Assembly (NCBI RefSeq): GCF_034653275.1
Contig: NZ_JAYEES010000003.1
Location: 2,718,204-2,782,203, forward strand
DNA from: Nitrospirillum sp034653275
GTDB taxonomy: Bacteria; Pseudomonadota; Alphaproteobacteria; Azospirillales; Azospirillaceae
Length of the DNA stretch: 64,000 nucleotides
Reading direction: 5' to 3'
Below the pieces are notes generated by a model. The model did no database searches, was not told the DNA's origin, and worked only from the letters and a program-made list of their open reading frames with translations. The translations under genes were made by a program, and so were the position numbers. Below are positions 25,703 to 34,620 of the stretch, one piece after another; the first letter of the stretch is position 1, and every line of letters begins with the position of its first letter.

Positions 25703-27175
25703 ATGAAGAAACTGCTGACCTCCGTGGCCGTCGTGGCCCTGGTCTATCTGGCAAGCCCCCTGTCCCGGCCGCTGGACGCCAAGCCGCCGATCAAGGCGGA
25801 AACCTATAAGCAGCTGGAACTGTTCACCGAAGCGTTCGAGCGGGTGAAGTCCGACTATGTCGAGGAGGTGCCGGACGACCAGCTGGTCGAGGCCGCGATC
25901 AACGGCATGCTGGCCTCCCTCGACCCGCACTCGAACTTCATGAACAAGAAGAACTGGGAGGACATGCAGGTCCAGACCAAGGGCGAGTTCGGCGGCCTGG
26001 GCCTGGAGGTCACGGAAGAGAACGGCGTGGTCAAGGTGATCTCGCCCATCGACGACACCCCCGCCTCCCGCGCCGGCGTGCAGCCCGGTGACTACATCAC
26101 CCACCTGAACGACGAGGCCATCGTCGGCCTGGGCCTGAATGAGGCGGTGGAGAAGATGCGGGGCGCCCCGGGCACCGACATCAAGGTGACCATCCACCGC
26201 AACAACGTGCCCCAGCCCCTGACCTTCACCTTGACCCGCGCCGTCATCAAGGTGCAGTCGGTGCGGTGGCGGGTGGAAGGCAACGTCGGCTACATCCGCC
26301 TGTCCGGCTTCACCGAGCAGACCCAAGTCGGCCTGGACAAGGCCCTGGCCGGCATCCAGAAGGAGCTGGGCGACAAGGTCGTGGGCTATGTTCTGGATCT
26401 GCGCAACAACCCCGGCGGCCTGCTGGACCAGGCCATCTCGGTCAGTGACACCTTCCTGGAACGGGGCGAGATCGTTTCCACCCGCGGCCGCCGCCCGGAC
26501 CAGGGCGAGCGCTACAACGCCAAGCCGGGCGACGCCATCCATGGCCTGCCCCTGGTGGTGCTGATCAACGGCGGTTCCGCCTCGGCCTCGGAAATCGTGG
26601 CCGGCGCGCTGCAGGACCACAAGCGCGCCATCCTCATGGGCACGCAGAGCTTCGGCAAGGGATCGGTCCAGACCCTGATGCCCATGCCCGGCGGCAACGC
26701 CATGAAGCTGACCACCGCGCGCTACTACACGCCCTCCGGCCGCTCGATCCAGCAGCTGGGCATCACCCCGGATATCGAGGTCCAGCAGGCCAAGGTGGAA
26801 GAGGTGGGCACCCCCGCCGGCGTCATCCGCCGGCGCGAGGCCGACCTGCCGCACGCCCTGCGCAACACCGACCCGGGCGCCAAGCAGCCGGGCAAGCCGG
26901 GTGACGACGCCAAGGACAAGACCTCGGAAAAGACGCCGGACAGCAAAGGGGCAGATAACAAGGGCCCCGACAACAAGGGGGTTGGCGCCGACAAGGCCAA
27001 GGTCGATTCCAAGACCCAGGATCCGAAGGCGGGCACCAAGGGCCAGGACGCGCCAGGAACGCCGGTGCCGCCGGCCGCCACCGGCGACGCCACGCCCCAG
27101 GATTACCAGCTGACGCGCGCCCTGGATCTGCTGCGCGGCCTGTCGCTGTTGCAGCAGTCCAAGGCCACCAACTGA
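25703..27175 (+). CDS. ctpA: Carboxy-terminal processing protease, S41 family
   Basis: 490 aa. Periplasmic serine protease with an N-terminal signal/anchor (LLTSVAVVALVYLASPL). The PDZ domain is around residues 90-175 (GLGLEVTEENGVVKVISP). The catalytic Ser is in GGSASASEIVAGAL and the catalytic Lys in GTQSFGKGSVQT. A low-complexity Lys/Asp/Gly/Pro tail (about 395-465) precedes a final helix. It works with EnvC-type proteins in envelope turnover. Start ATG follows GGTGAG. Confidence 0.95.
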   Translation: MKKLLTSVAVVALVYLASPLSRPLDAKPPIKAETYKQLELFTEAFERVKSDYVEEVPDDQLVEAAINGMLASLDPHSNFMNKKNWEDMQVQTKGEFGGLGLEVTEENGVVKVISPIDDTPASRAGVQPGDYITHLNDEAIVGLGLNEAVEKMRGAPGTDIKVTIHRNNVPQPLTFTLTRAVIKVQSVRWRVEGNVGYIRLSGFTEQTQVGLDKALAGIQKELGDKVVGYVLDLRNNPGGLLDQAISVSDTFLERGEIVSTRGRRPDQGERYNAKPGDAIHGLPLVVLINGGSASASEIVAGALQDHKRAILMGTQSFGKGSVQTLMPMPGGNAMKLTTARYYTPSGRSIQQLGITPDIEVQQAKVEEVGTPAGVIRRREADLPHALRNTDPGAKQPGKPGDDAKDKTSEKTPDSKGADNKGPDNKGVGADKAKVDSKTQDPKAGTKGQDAPGTPVPPAATGDATPQDYQLTRALDLLRGLSLLQQSKATN

Positions 27176-27204
27176 CGACGCCCTAGCCAACCGACGGGGA
27201 CCCC

Positions 27205-28521
27205 TTGGCCGCCCTACCCACCCGCCTGAAGGCCTTGGTCTCGCGCCCGCCGCGCAAGACCAAGCCCGCCAAGGCGGCAAAGACAACAAAACGCGAGAAG
27301 GGCGGCGATGACGACGCCTTCGAGGCGCTGCTGGCCGGCGCGGACGAGGACGCGTCCGCCGACGTGCTGGCGGCACGCCTGGGCGTGCCCAAGCGCGCCG
27401 GCCGCGCCGGGGCGGCCACCACCACGGAGCATGCCAGGGACGGCACTGACAAGCCCCGCCGCCGGCTGAACCTGTTCGCCGTGGCCGTGGCCCTGACGGT
27501 GGTGGCGGTCGCGGGTACGGTCGCCTGGCTGGCCGCCACGGCGGAGGAGACGGCGGCGGCGCGGCGCAAGGCCACCACCCTGGCCGACATCCCCGTCACC
27601 CTGCCCCAGGGCGGCGCCCGCCCGGTGGAGGCCCCGCATGCCGCCGCCCCGGCGGCGGAGGGCGCCGCCAAGCCGGCGGCCGCGCACGACCCCGACCCCA
27701 TGGACGTGGCCGTCAAGCTGGCGCCCAGCCGTAACGAAGACCTGCTGGAAAAGACCCGCGCCGGCTATCTGCCGCGCATGCCCGCCAAGGGCCCCGCCCC
27801 CTGGCAGGCCTATAGCCGCCCCTTCCCCCAGGATGACACGCGCCCGCGCATCGCCCTGGTGATGGCCGACCTGGGCTGGTCGCCCAGCGCGCTGGAGAAG
27901 GTGCTGGCCCGCATGCCGGCCGCCGTCACCCTGGCCTTCGCCGCCGGCGCCCCCAACCTGCAGAAGGCCGTGGACCAGGCCCGGGGCGATGGGCATGAGG
28001 TGCTGCTGCAGGTGCCGATGGAGCCGCAGGGCTTCCCGCTGAACGATCCCGGTCCCGGCACCCTGCTGACCAGTCTGTCGGATGAGAAGAACGTGGACCG
28101 GCTGGAGACGGCCATGGCCAGCGCCACCGGCTATGTCGGCCTGACCAACCTGACCGGCACCAAGTTCCTGGCCAGCCACGACAGCCTGCAGACGGTGCTG
28201 CGCCAGGTGCAGCGGCGCGGCCTGATCTACGTCGACAGCTGGCCCACCACCTCCAGCCAGGCCACCCGCATCGCCACCCAGCTGGGCCTGCCCCGCGCCG
28301 TGTCGGACGTGCAGGTGGACCGGTCCCCGTCCGACGCCGGCGTCGCCGCCCAGCTGGCCGAGCTGGAGCGCCTGGCCAAGCTCAACGGCGTCGCCGTGGG
28401 CTACGCCCAGCCTTATCCCGTGACCCTGGAAGGCATCGCCCGCTGGGCCGTGGGCCTGCGCGACCGGGGCATCGTGCTGGCGCCGGTCACGGCGGTGGTC
28501 AACCGGCAGGCGGATCGATAG
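27205..28521 (+). CDS. Divergent polysaccharide deacetylase family protein (YibQ/DUF610)
   Basis: 438 aa. TTG start is inferred (no ATG near; ACGGGGA precedes it). A basic cytoplasmic head of about 85 residues (RPPRKTKPAKAAKTTKREK) is followed by one membrane helix (LFAVAVALTVVAVAGTVAWLA), then an Ala/Pro linker and the deacetylase-fold domain from about residue 210 (PRIALVMADLGWSPSALEKVL, VLLQVPMEPQGFPLNDPGPGTLL). Periplasmic. The envC-ctpA-yibQ order is conserved in alphaproteobacteria; the usual next gene, rppH, is absent here. Confidence 0.9.
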   Translation: MAALPTRLKALVSRPPRKTKPAKAAKTTKREKGGDDDAFEALLAGADEDASADVLAARLGVPKRAGRAGAATTTEHARDGTDKPRRRLNLFAVAVALTVVAVAGTVAWLAATAEETAAARRKATTLADIPVTLPQGGARPVEAPHAAAPAAEGAAKPAAAHDPDPMDVAVKLAPSRNEDLLEKTRAGYLPRMPAKGPAPWQAYSRPFPQDDTRPRIALVMADLGWSPSALEKVLARMPAAVTLAFAAGAPNLQKAVDQARGDGHEVLLQVPMEPQGFPLNDPGPGTLLTSLSDEKNVDRLETAMASATGYVGLTNLTGTKFLASHDSLQTVLRQVQRRGLIYVDSWPTTSSQATRIATQLGLPRAVSDVQVDRSPSDAGVAAQLAELERLAKLNGVAVGYAQPYPVTLEGIARWAVGLRDRGIVLAPVTAVVNRQADR

Positions 28522-28530
28522 TCCTTTGGT

Positions 28531-28556
28531 GGCCGATAGATCAAACCCTATCGGCC
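28531..28556 (+). terminator. Terminator after the gpmI-envC-ctpA-yibQ operon
   Basis: 9-bp perfect stem GGCCGATAG/CTATCGGCC with an 8-base loop, followed by GGTTTAATC, 10 bases after the yibQ stop. Confidence 0.55.
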
Positions 28557-28694
28557 GGTTTAATCGTGAGCGGCTGGCGTCCGGCCAGCCCTGACCTTTC
28601 GAAGCCCACGCCTACCCCCTTATGGCCCATAGGCGTGCGAGGCCGTGCCCGGCATCCTGGTGGGACATCCCCCGCCCACCTGGAGGAAAACCGC

Positions 28695-29276
28695 ATGAGT
28701 GTCAAACGCATCCTGATGATCGTCGGCGACTTCGCCGAGGACTATGAGACCATGGTGCCCTTCCAGGCCCTGTCCATGGTGGGCTACCAGGTCGATGCCG
28801 TGGCGCCGGGGAAGCGCCCGGGCGACAAGATCGCCACCGCCATCCATGATTTCGAGGGTCACCAGACCTATACCGAGAAGCGCGGCCACGACTTCACGCT
28901 GAACGCCGATTTCGAGAGCGTGAGGGCCGATGATTACGTGGCCCTGGTCATCCCCGGTGGCCGCGCGCCGGAGTTCCTGCGCCTGGACAGCCGCGTGCTG
29001 GCGCTGGTGAAGGCCTTCGCGGCCCAGGACAAGGCCATCGCCGCCGTCTGCCACGGCCCGCAGATCCTGGCCGCCGCCGGCGTGTTGTCCGGCCGCAAGG
29101 TTTCCGCCTACCCCGCCTGCCGGCCGGAGGTGACCCTGGCGGGGGGCGAGTATGCTGACATCCCCGTGGACGGCGCCGTCACCGACGGCAAGCTGGTGAC
29201 CGCCCCGGCCTGGCCCGCCCATGCCGCCTGGCTGGCGCAGTTGCTGAAAGTCTTGGGCGCCGAAATCCATCTGTAG
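28695..29276 (+). CDS. DJ-1/PfpI family protein
   Basis: 193 aa from ATG 28695, which has GGAGG ahead. The nucleophile elbow AAVCHGPQILAAAGVLSGRKVSAYPAC (in pieces) has the family cysteine followed by His-Gly. ILMIVGDFAEDYE supplies the conserved acidic residue. Members are proteases, glyoxalases or deglycases; the activity cannot be assigned. It has its own upstream region with small hairpins and ends at a strong bidirectional terminator. Confidence 0.9.
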   Translation: MSVKRILMIVGDFAEDYETMVPFQALSMVGYQVDAVAPGKRPGDKIATAIHDFEGHQTYTEKRGHDFTLNADFESVRADDYVALVIPGGRAPEFLRLDSRVLALVKAFAAQDKAIAAVCHGPQILAAAGVLSGRKVSAYPACRPEVTLAGGEYADIPVDGAVTDGKLVTAPAWPAHAAWLAQLLKVLGAEIHL

Positions 29277-29281
29277 AAAAG

Positions 29282-29318
29282 CGAAGCCCCCGCCCGTAGA
29301 TCTCGAGCGGGGGCTTCG
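29282..29318. terminator. Bidirectional rho-independent terminator
   Basis: 12-bp perfect stem CGAAGCCCCCGC/GCGGGGGCTTCG between convergent genes, with an A-run on the left (GAAAAG) and TCTT on the right. It serves the PfpI gene and the MDR oxidoreductase. Confidence 0.85.
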
Positions 29319-29342
29319 TCTTAAAGACAACGCTGGACGGGC

Positions 29343-30353
29343 TTACAGCTTCACCAGGGCCTTGCCCAGGTTCTTGCCCTGCAACAGGCCCAGGAAAGCC
29401 GACACGGCGTTCTCCAGGCCCTCGGTCACGTCCTCGCGATAGCGCAGCTGCCCGCTTTTCACCAGGGCGCCGACCTCTGCCAGGAAGGCGTCGTTGCGGT
29501 GCCAGTGGTCGGAGACGATGAAGCCCTGCACATGCAGGCGGCGGGTCAGGATGGCCGACAGCAGGGCCGGCGTCCGGTCGGGACCCGCGGGCAAGGCCGT
29601 GTCGTTCAGGTTGCCGATGCGGCCGCACAGCGGCACGCGGGCGAAGGTGTTCAGCAGGTCGAACACGGCATCGGCCACCCGGCCGCCGACATTGTCGAAA
29701 TAGACGTCGACACCGTTGGGGCAGGCGGCGGCCAGCGCCTCCTTGAAATTCTCCGCCTTGTAGTCGACGCAGGCGTCGAAGCCCAGCTCGTCCACCACGA
29801 AGGCGCACTTCTCCGGCCCGCCGGCGATGCCGACGGCGCGGGCCCCCTTCAGCTTGGCCAGCTGGCCGACGACGGAACCCACGGCGCCGGCGGCGGCGGA
29901 CACCACCACCGTCTCGCCCGCCTTGGGCTGGCCGATGTCGTAGAGGCCGACGTAGGCGGTCAGGCCCGGCATGCCCAGCACGCCCAGGGCCGTCGTCACC
30001 GGCAGGCCGTCGGTATCCAGCTTGTGCACCGATTTCGGCCCCGCGACGGCGTATTCCTGCCAGCCGGAATTGGACAGCACCAGGTCACCCGCCTGGAAGC
30101 CGGGGACGTTGCTTTCCACCACCTCGCCGATGGTGCCACCGACCATCAGGCCGCCCACCTCGATGGGCGGGGTGTAGGACTTGGCGGCGCTCATGCGGGC
30201 GCGCATGTAGGGGTCGAGGGAGAGCCACCGCGTCTTCAGCAGCATCTGGCCGGGGCCCGCCACGGGGATGGACGCTTGCTCCATCCCGAAGTTCTGTTCC
30301 GTCGGGAGCCCTTCGGGGCGCGAGGCCAGAACAATCCTGCGGTTCAGCGGCAT
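29343..30353 (-). CDS. NADP-dependent oxidoreductase, MDR superfamily (CurA/leukotriene B4 12-hydroxydehydrogenase-like)
   Basis: 336 aa. Zinc-free medium-chain reductase. The N-terminus NRRIVLASRPEG and LSLDPYMRARM are typical of the CurA/YncB group. The Rossmann motif is VVVSAAAGAVGSVVGQLAKLKGARAVGIAGGPEK (in pieces), and VDVYFDNVGG is the family signature. Such enzymes reduce alpha,beta-unsaturated carbonyls with NADPH. Cytoplasmic singleton. Confidence 0.92.
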   Translation of the reverse strand: MPLNRRIVLASRPEGLPTEQNFGMEQASIPVAGPGQMLLKTRWLSLDPYMRARMSAAKSYTPPIEVGGLMVGGTIGEVVESNVPGFQAGDLVLSNSGWQEYAVAGPKSVHKLDTDGLPVTTALGVLGMPGLTAYVGLYDIGQPKAGETVVVSAAAGAVGSVVGQLAKLKGARAVGIAGGPEKCAFVVDELGFDACVDYKAENFKEALAAACPNGVDVYFDNVGGRVADAVFDLLNTFARVPLCGRIGNLNDTALPAGPDRTPALLSAILTRRLHVQGFIVSDHWHRNDAFLAEVGALVKSGQLRYREDVTEGLENAVSAFLGLLQGKNLGKALVKL

Positions 30354-30665
30354 GTCTTTCCTCTTTTTCCTTCAGAAGGGGCGTCACCCTCTGCCGGGTG
30401 GTCCCCGTTTATTGGCTTGAGCCGGGCCTGTCGTCCGGGGCGCAAACCTTAGCCCAGGGCCCGGCGCCCCGTGAAATGCCGTTGGCGCAACCCCCAGCCC
30501 CACCGCCGGGGCCGGGCGGCGCGCCACCTATGGCTGTCTTTCCTTGGGCGAACACCAAAGCCGATTTTATCGCAGGCGCACAAAAAAGCCCGGTCGCGAC
30601 GGGGCGGACCGGGACTTCTTCTGGCATGCGCCTGAGCTTCAGAGTCGCCGCAAGCCGGATCGGTG
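30354..30665. other. Intergenic region between the MDR gene and phaR
   Basis: About 310 bases, same-strand flanks. It holds the phaR terminator (30582-30613); otherwise nothing is recognised apart from G/C-rich sequence with short C and G runs. Confidence 0.5.
30582..30613 (-). terminator. Rho-independent terminator of phaR
   Basis: On the minus strand: CCCGGTC, an 11-base loop, GACCGGG, then CTTTTTTG. It starts about 50 bases after the phaR stop. Confidence 0.85.
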
Positions 30666-31277
30666 TCAGTCCGGCTTGCGGGTCAGGCTGGTGAGGGAAA
30701 CCAGCTGCTGCTGCAGCTCGTCCAGCCGCTTCTGCAGTTCGTCGAACTGGCCGCCACCGGCGGGCTTGGCCTTGGGCGCCTCCGCCGTCTCCGGCTTGCC
30801 GCCTTCGGCACCCGCCAGAGGGGAGAACATGCGCATGGCCCGTTCGAACATGGCCATGTTCTGCTTGCCCACTTCCTCCAACGAACCGAAGGGGAACATG
30901 CCGCCCAGCGTGCCCTGGAAGTAATCCCGCATCTTTTCATGATTACGGGTGAACGACTGCATGCTGTATTCCAGGTACTTCGGCACCATCCACTGCATGT
31001 TGTCGCCGTAGAGGCTGATCAACTGCCGCAGGAAGCCGATGGGCAGCAGATTCTGCCCGCCCTTGGATTCCTCTTCCACGATGATCTGGGTCAGCACCGA
31101 GCGCGTGATGTCGTCACCCGTCTTGGCGTCGTAGACGACGAAGTCGGTGCCGTCCTTAACCATCTGGCACAGATGGTCCAGGGTCACGTACGAGCTGGTG
31201 GCCGTATTGTAGAGACGCCGGTTGGCGTACTTCTTGATGGTGATCGGCGCGGGCTTGGGATCTTCTTTGTCGACCAT
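30666..31277 (-). CDS. phaR: Polyhydroxyalkanoate synthesis repressor PhaR
   Basis: 203 aa. The N-terminal PHB-accumulation DNA-binding domain is unmistakable (ITIKKYANRRLYNTATSSYV, then LDHLCQMVKDG). It is followed by the central PHB-regulatory repeats (LPIGFLRQLISLYGDNMQW, YFQGTLGGMFPF) and a Gln/Leu coiled coil (FDELQKRLDELQQQLVSL). It represses phasin and PHA genes until it is titrated by nascent PHA. Start ATG 31277. It is divergent from the phaE-like/phaC pair, with a TGC-rich palindrome between. Confidence 0.96.
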   Translation of the reverse strand: MVDKEDPKPAPITIKKYANRRLYNTATSSYVTLDHLCQMVKDGTDFVVYDAKTGDDITRSVLTQIIVEEESKGGQNLLPIGFLRQLISLYGDNMQWMVPKYLEYSMQSFTRNHEKMRDYFQGTLGGMFPFGSLEEVGKQNMAMFERAMRMFSPLAGAEGGKPETAEAPKAKPAGGGQFDELQKRLDELQQQLVSLTSLTRKPD

Positions 31278-31319
31278 AGGCGGCGTTTCCCGGCGATGTT
31301 TATCACCCGCACAACGGGT

Positions 31320-31348
31320 GCACTGCACATAGCTAATCCATGCAGTGC
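31320..31348. promoter_or_regulatory. TGC-rich palindrome, candidate PhaR operator
   Basis: GCACTGCA and TGCAGTGC are separated by 13 bases, 43 bases upstream of the phaR start and about 90 upstream of the phaE-like start. PhaR of Paracoccus and relatives is known to bind TGC-rich sites upstream of its own and phasin genes. Confidence 0.6.
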
Positions 31349-31439
31349 GGAACGTGCAAGCATCCTGCCAAGAACCAATGCGCGTATGTCGTTCCGCCAC
31401 CGCTTTGCCAGGCGGCGGCGGGGGGTGTAGATTGGCCTC

Positions 31440-32066
31440 ATGCCCCGCGAAACCGATGCCCCACCATCGCCGTCAGGCGCCCCGGAAGACGAGGCCGCCC
31501 CCACCCCCGGCGAGCCACCAAGCCTGGAGTCTCTGGCCCGCCGCTACCTGGACTTGTGGCAGGACCAGTGGGCCGCCGTGGCCGCCGACCCGGACATGAC
31601 CGGCGCCTTCGCCCGCCTGGTGCGCACGCTGGGCCAAGCCACCGCCTGGACGGCGGGCGGGGGCCAGGCCACCTGGCCGGGCGGCAACCCGTTCGCCGCC
31701 GGCACGGGCGGCAGCGGCGCGAATCCTGGGGCCGGCGCCTGGATGGGCGCCCCCTTCTTCACCCCCGCCACCTTCCCCTGGGGGGCCTATGCCAACCCGC
31801 AAAGCACCACCGGATCCAGCCCCTTCGGCGGCACCGCCGACGCCGGACGAGGCGGCGCGGGCAGCGCCCCGCCGACCCCGCCAGGGCCCCCGGCCGCTGG
31901 CGACGCACCTGACGGCGGCGATGGCCGTCTTGCTGAACTCGCAGGCCGGATTACCGCTCTTGAACGGCAGCTCGCCGATCTGGCGCAAGGAGCTGGAACC
32001 GAGGTGCCGCCAACTGCGCGCCGACCTCGCCGGCGCCGACCCGGAAGCGCTGAAAGCGGCGGTTGA
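31440..32066 (+). CDS. PhaE-like PHA synthase partner
   Basis: 208 aa. The N-terminal helix SLESLARRYLDLWQDQWAAVAADPDMTGAFARLVRTLG (in pieces) resembles small PhaE-like or synthase-associated subunits. A Gly/Ala/Pro-rich middle and a C-terminal coiled coil (RLAELAGRITALERQLADLA) follow. Third positions are G/C-rich to about 31890 and then become unlike this genome, because the last roughly 150 bases (and up to 278) are shared with the start of phaC in another frame. The PhaE assignment is inferred from architecture and position only. Confidence 0.65.
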   Translation: MPRETDAPPSPSGAPEDEAAPTPGEPPSLESLARRYLDLWQDQWAAVAADPDMTGAFARLVRTLGQATAWTAGGGQATWPGGNPFAAGTGGSGANPGAGAWMGAPFFTPATFPWGAYANPQSTTGSSPFGGTADAGRGGAGSAPPTPPGPPAAGDAPDGGDGRLAELAGRITALERQLADLAQGAGTEVPPTARRPRRRRPGSAESGG

Positions 32067-33110
32067 GCGTGAAACCCGGCGCCGACTCGACACATTGCTG
32101 ACCGGGCTGGAACGCTACCGCCGCAACCCCTACCAGCGCGACGTCACCGACCCGCCCCCGGTGTGGACGGAGGGCAACAGCCGCCTGCTGGATTACAGCC
32201 GGCCCGGTGCCAAAGGCCCCGTGCTGCTGTTCGTGCCCTCTTTGGTCAACCGCGGCTATGTGCTGGACCTGTCGGCGCGCAAGAGCCTGGTGCGCTGGTT
32301 GGCTGGCCGCCATGACGCCAAGGGGGCCTTCCGCCCCCTGCTGCTGGACTGGGGCACGGTGGGCGCGGTGGAGCGTGGGTTCGACCTCACCGACTATGTC
32401 GCCGGCCGCCTGGCTCGCGCCGTGGACGCCGCGCGCGACCTGACGGGCCAGGCGCCGGCCCTGGTGGGCTATTGCATGGGCGGCACGCTGGCCGCTGCGG
32501 CCGCCGCGCTGCGGCCCGAGGCGTTGTCCGCCCTGGTGCTGCTGGCCGCCCCCTGGGACTTCCACGCCGACGACCCGGCCGCCGCCCTGCGTACGGCCGC
32601 CGTCCTGCCCCTGGTGGAGCCGGCGCTGACCTGGCTGGGCGAACTGCCGGTGGACATGATCCAGTTCCTGTTCGCCGGGCTGGATCCGCTGCTGGCCCTG
32701 CGCAAGTTCAGCCGCTACGCCACCCTGGACCCGGACAGCCAGGACGCCCAGGACTTCGTGGCGCTGGAGGATTGGCTGAACGATGGCGTGCCGCTGGCGG
32801 CGGCCGTGGCGCGGGAATGCCTGGGCGGCTGGTACGGCCGCAACGACCCGGCAGAAGGCACCTGGCGGGTGGGCGGCCAGGCCATCGACGCCCGCGCCAT
32901 CCGCCTGCCCACCCTGGCCATCATCCCCGCCCGCGACCGCATCGTGCCCCCGGGCGCCGCCCGCGCCCTGATCGACGCCGTTCCCGGCGGCGACCGGCTG
33001 GAGCCCCCCTGGGCCATATCGGCATGGTGGTCAGCGCCGGCGCCCCGGACCAGGTGTGGGCGCCGCTGGCCGATTGGCTAAGGGCACGCCTCGATCACCC
33101 CCGGTCATAA
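31789..33110 (+). CDS. phaC: Polyhydroxyalkanoate synthase-like alpha/beta hydrolase, frameshifted near the 3' end
   Basis: About 440 aa once repaired. The synthase box GYCMGGTLAAAAAAL has cysteine in place of the lipase serine. VPSLVNRGYVLDL, LLDWGTV and LAIIPARDRIVPP (the Asp region) follow PhaC order. As given, the frame ends at 33081 in an unlike tail after LEPPWA. The proper end (LGHIGMVVSAGAPDQVWAPL) lies one base away and carries the catalytic histidine. The break is at the six-C run 33004-33009; a seventh C repairs it. The start is uncertain between 31789 and ATG 31921. It overlaps the phaE-like gene by 146-278 bases and, in repaired form, the convergent GST gene by 16. Confidence 0.88.
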
Positions 33111-33730
33111 CGGTAGGGCCCGCCCTTCTTCACCGCCGCGCGGTAGGCCGGGCGGGTCTGTATGCGGGTCACGAAGGCGGCCAGGTGGGCGAAGTGCTGG
33201 CCGGTGCCGGGCATCATCATCGCCGCCTCGATGGGGAAGCTCATCTGGATGTCGGCGGCGGTGAACTGATCGCCCATGAACCAGGGGCCCTGTGCCAGCT
33301 CCGCGTTCATGTAGCCCAGGTGGTTGGCGGTTTCGCTGGCGATGCGGGGCTGCAGGGGGGCGGCCGCCTCGCCCAGGCGGCTGGTGTAGAGATGCAGCAG
33401 CAGGGGCAGCATGGCCGACCCCTCGGCGAAGTGCATCCAGTGCAGGTAACGCGCCTGGGCGGCCCGGTCGCCCGGCGCCGGGGCCAGGCGACCCTCGCCG
33501 TAGGTGCGCACCAGGTACTCGATGATGGCGCCCGATTCCGCCAGCACCAGGCCGTCATCCTCGATCACCGGCGACTTGCCGAGCGGATGCACGGCCTTCA
33601 GCGCCGGTGGCGCCAGCTGGGTGGCGGGGTCGCGCTCATAGCGCACCACCTGGTAGGGCAGCGCCAACTCCTCCAGCGCCCACAGCACGCGCTGGGAGCG
33701 GGAGTTGTTCAAGTGATGGACGATGATCAT
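33095..33730 (-). CDS. Glutathione S-transferase
   Basis: 211 aa. N-terminal thioredoxin-fold domain with the GSH-contact motifs NNSRSQRVLWALEEL, GKSPVIEDDG and ESGAIIEYL. The C-terminal helical domain has FMGDQFTAADIQMSFPIEAA, the N-capping box of GSTs. The serine/asparagine near residue 10 suggests a beta- or Ure2p-like bacterial class. Substrate unknown. The 3' end is convergent with phaC. Confidence 0.93.
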   Translation of the reverse strand: MIIVHHLNNSRSQRVLWALEELALPYQVVRYERDPATQLAPPALKAVHPLGKSPVIEDDGLVLAESGAIIEYLVRTYGEGRLAPAPGDRAAQARYLHWMHFAEGSAMLPLLLHLYTSRLGEAAAPLQPRIASETANHLGYMNAELAQGPWFMGDQFTAADIQMSFPIEAAMMMPGTGQHFAHLAAFVTRIQTRPAYRAAVKKGGPYRYDRG

Positions 33731-33778
33731 GGAAGCGCCCTCCGGCTTTCTGGTTATGAAGTACCCTTTACGGCCCGC

Positions 33779-34198
33779 TCACAGGCCCAGATCAACCGCC
33801 AGCCGCCGGGCCAGCGCCTCGGCCTCGCCGGCGGCGTACGCCCGCTCATGGCCCGAGCCCCAGATGGGCCCCGGCCAGGCGGCGTCCTCGCGCTTGCGGG
33901 CCACCACGTGGACATGCAGCTGCGGCACCATGTTGCCGATGGCGGCCACGTTCAGCTTATCGGGCGCGAACGCCGCCTCCATGACCTGCGAGGCCTGGGT
34001 GATCTCGGCCATCAACTGGACCTGGTCAGCCGTGGCCAGCCTATGGATTTCCACGGCGCCGACCCGGCGCGGCACCAGGATCAGCCAGGGCCAGCAGGCG
34101 TTGCGGGACAGCAGCGCGCGGCAGAGGGCCAGGTCGCCCACGGCCACGGTGTCGGCGGCCAGGCGGGGGTGCAGCGTGAATGCGTCGGCGCTTGTCAT
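33779..34198 (-). CDS. HIT family protein
   Basis: 139 aa from ATG 34198. The histidine triad HVHVVAR is present as QLHVHVVARKREDAAWPGPIWG, and NVAAIGNMVPQLH is the usual lead-in. LILVPRRVGAVEIHRL places it with the small alphaproteobacterial HIT hydrolases, which act on nucleotide conjugates. It lies 48 bases upstream of the GST gene on the same strand and may be co-transcribed. Confidence 0.92.
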   Translation of the reverse strand: MTSADAFTLHPRLAADTVAVGDLALCRALLSRNACWPWLILVPRRVGAVEIHRLATADQVQLMAEITQASQVMEAAFAPDKLNVAAIGNMVPQLHVHVVARKREDAAWPGPIWGSGHERAYAAGEAEALARRLAVDLGL

Positions 34199-34620
34199 TT
34201 CGAGAAAATCCGTTGCTGGACCGATGGCGGGGGCCGGGTGTGGCGATGCGGGCGACGGTGTCCGCAATACCGCTGGACGCCGCCGCCGGGATGGCTATGT
34301 ACTACTGCCCGACGCCGCCCGTCCAAAGGGTTCGGCTATGGGGTGGATGACGGGGCCTGGCTTGGAAGCCTGGGTCGGCAGCCTGACTTGGGGGGCCGGA
34401 TTGATGCCGGACCGCCGGATGGCGGCCCTTCGTCCACAAAATTGCCCCATAGTCGTGCCATAGGACGAGGCCAGTCGCACGCGGGGTGGTCCCTGGGGCA
34501 AGGAACCGTCCTGTTTGTTCACATGTTTCCGGTCCGCCGTTTTGCTATTCCGTCGCCATCATCCCGTTCATCGTTCTCCCGTTCATCGTTCTCCCGTTCC
34601 TGGGGCAGGGGTCGTTCACA
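34199..34620. other. Intergenic region between the HIT gene and the beta-glucan synthase
   Basis: About 420 bases between divergent genes. The only distinct structure is the 15-bp tandem repeat at 34563-34599. The synthase frame stays open through it (PFIVLPFIVLPFL), but an upstream start is not favoured. Confidence 0.45.
34563..34599. repeat. 15-bp tandem repeat (two units and a part)
   Basis: CCCGTTCATCGTTCT at 34563 and 34578, then CCCGTTC. It lies 20-60 bases before the start of the beta-glucan synthase. Confidence 0.85.
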
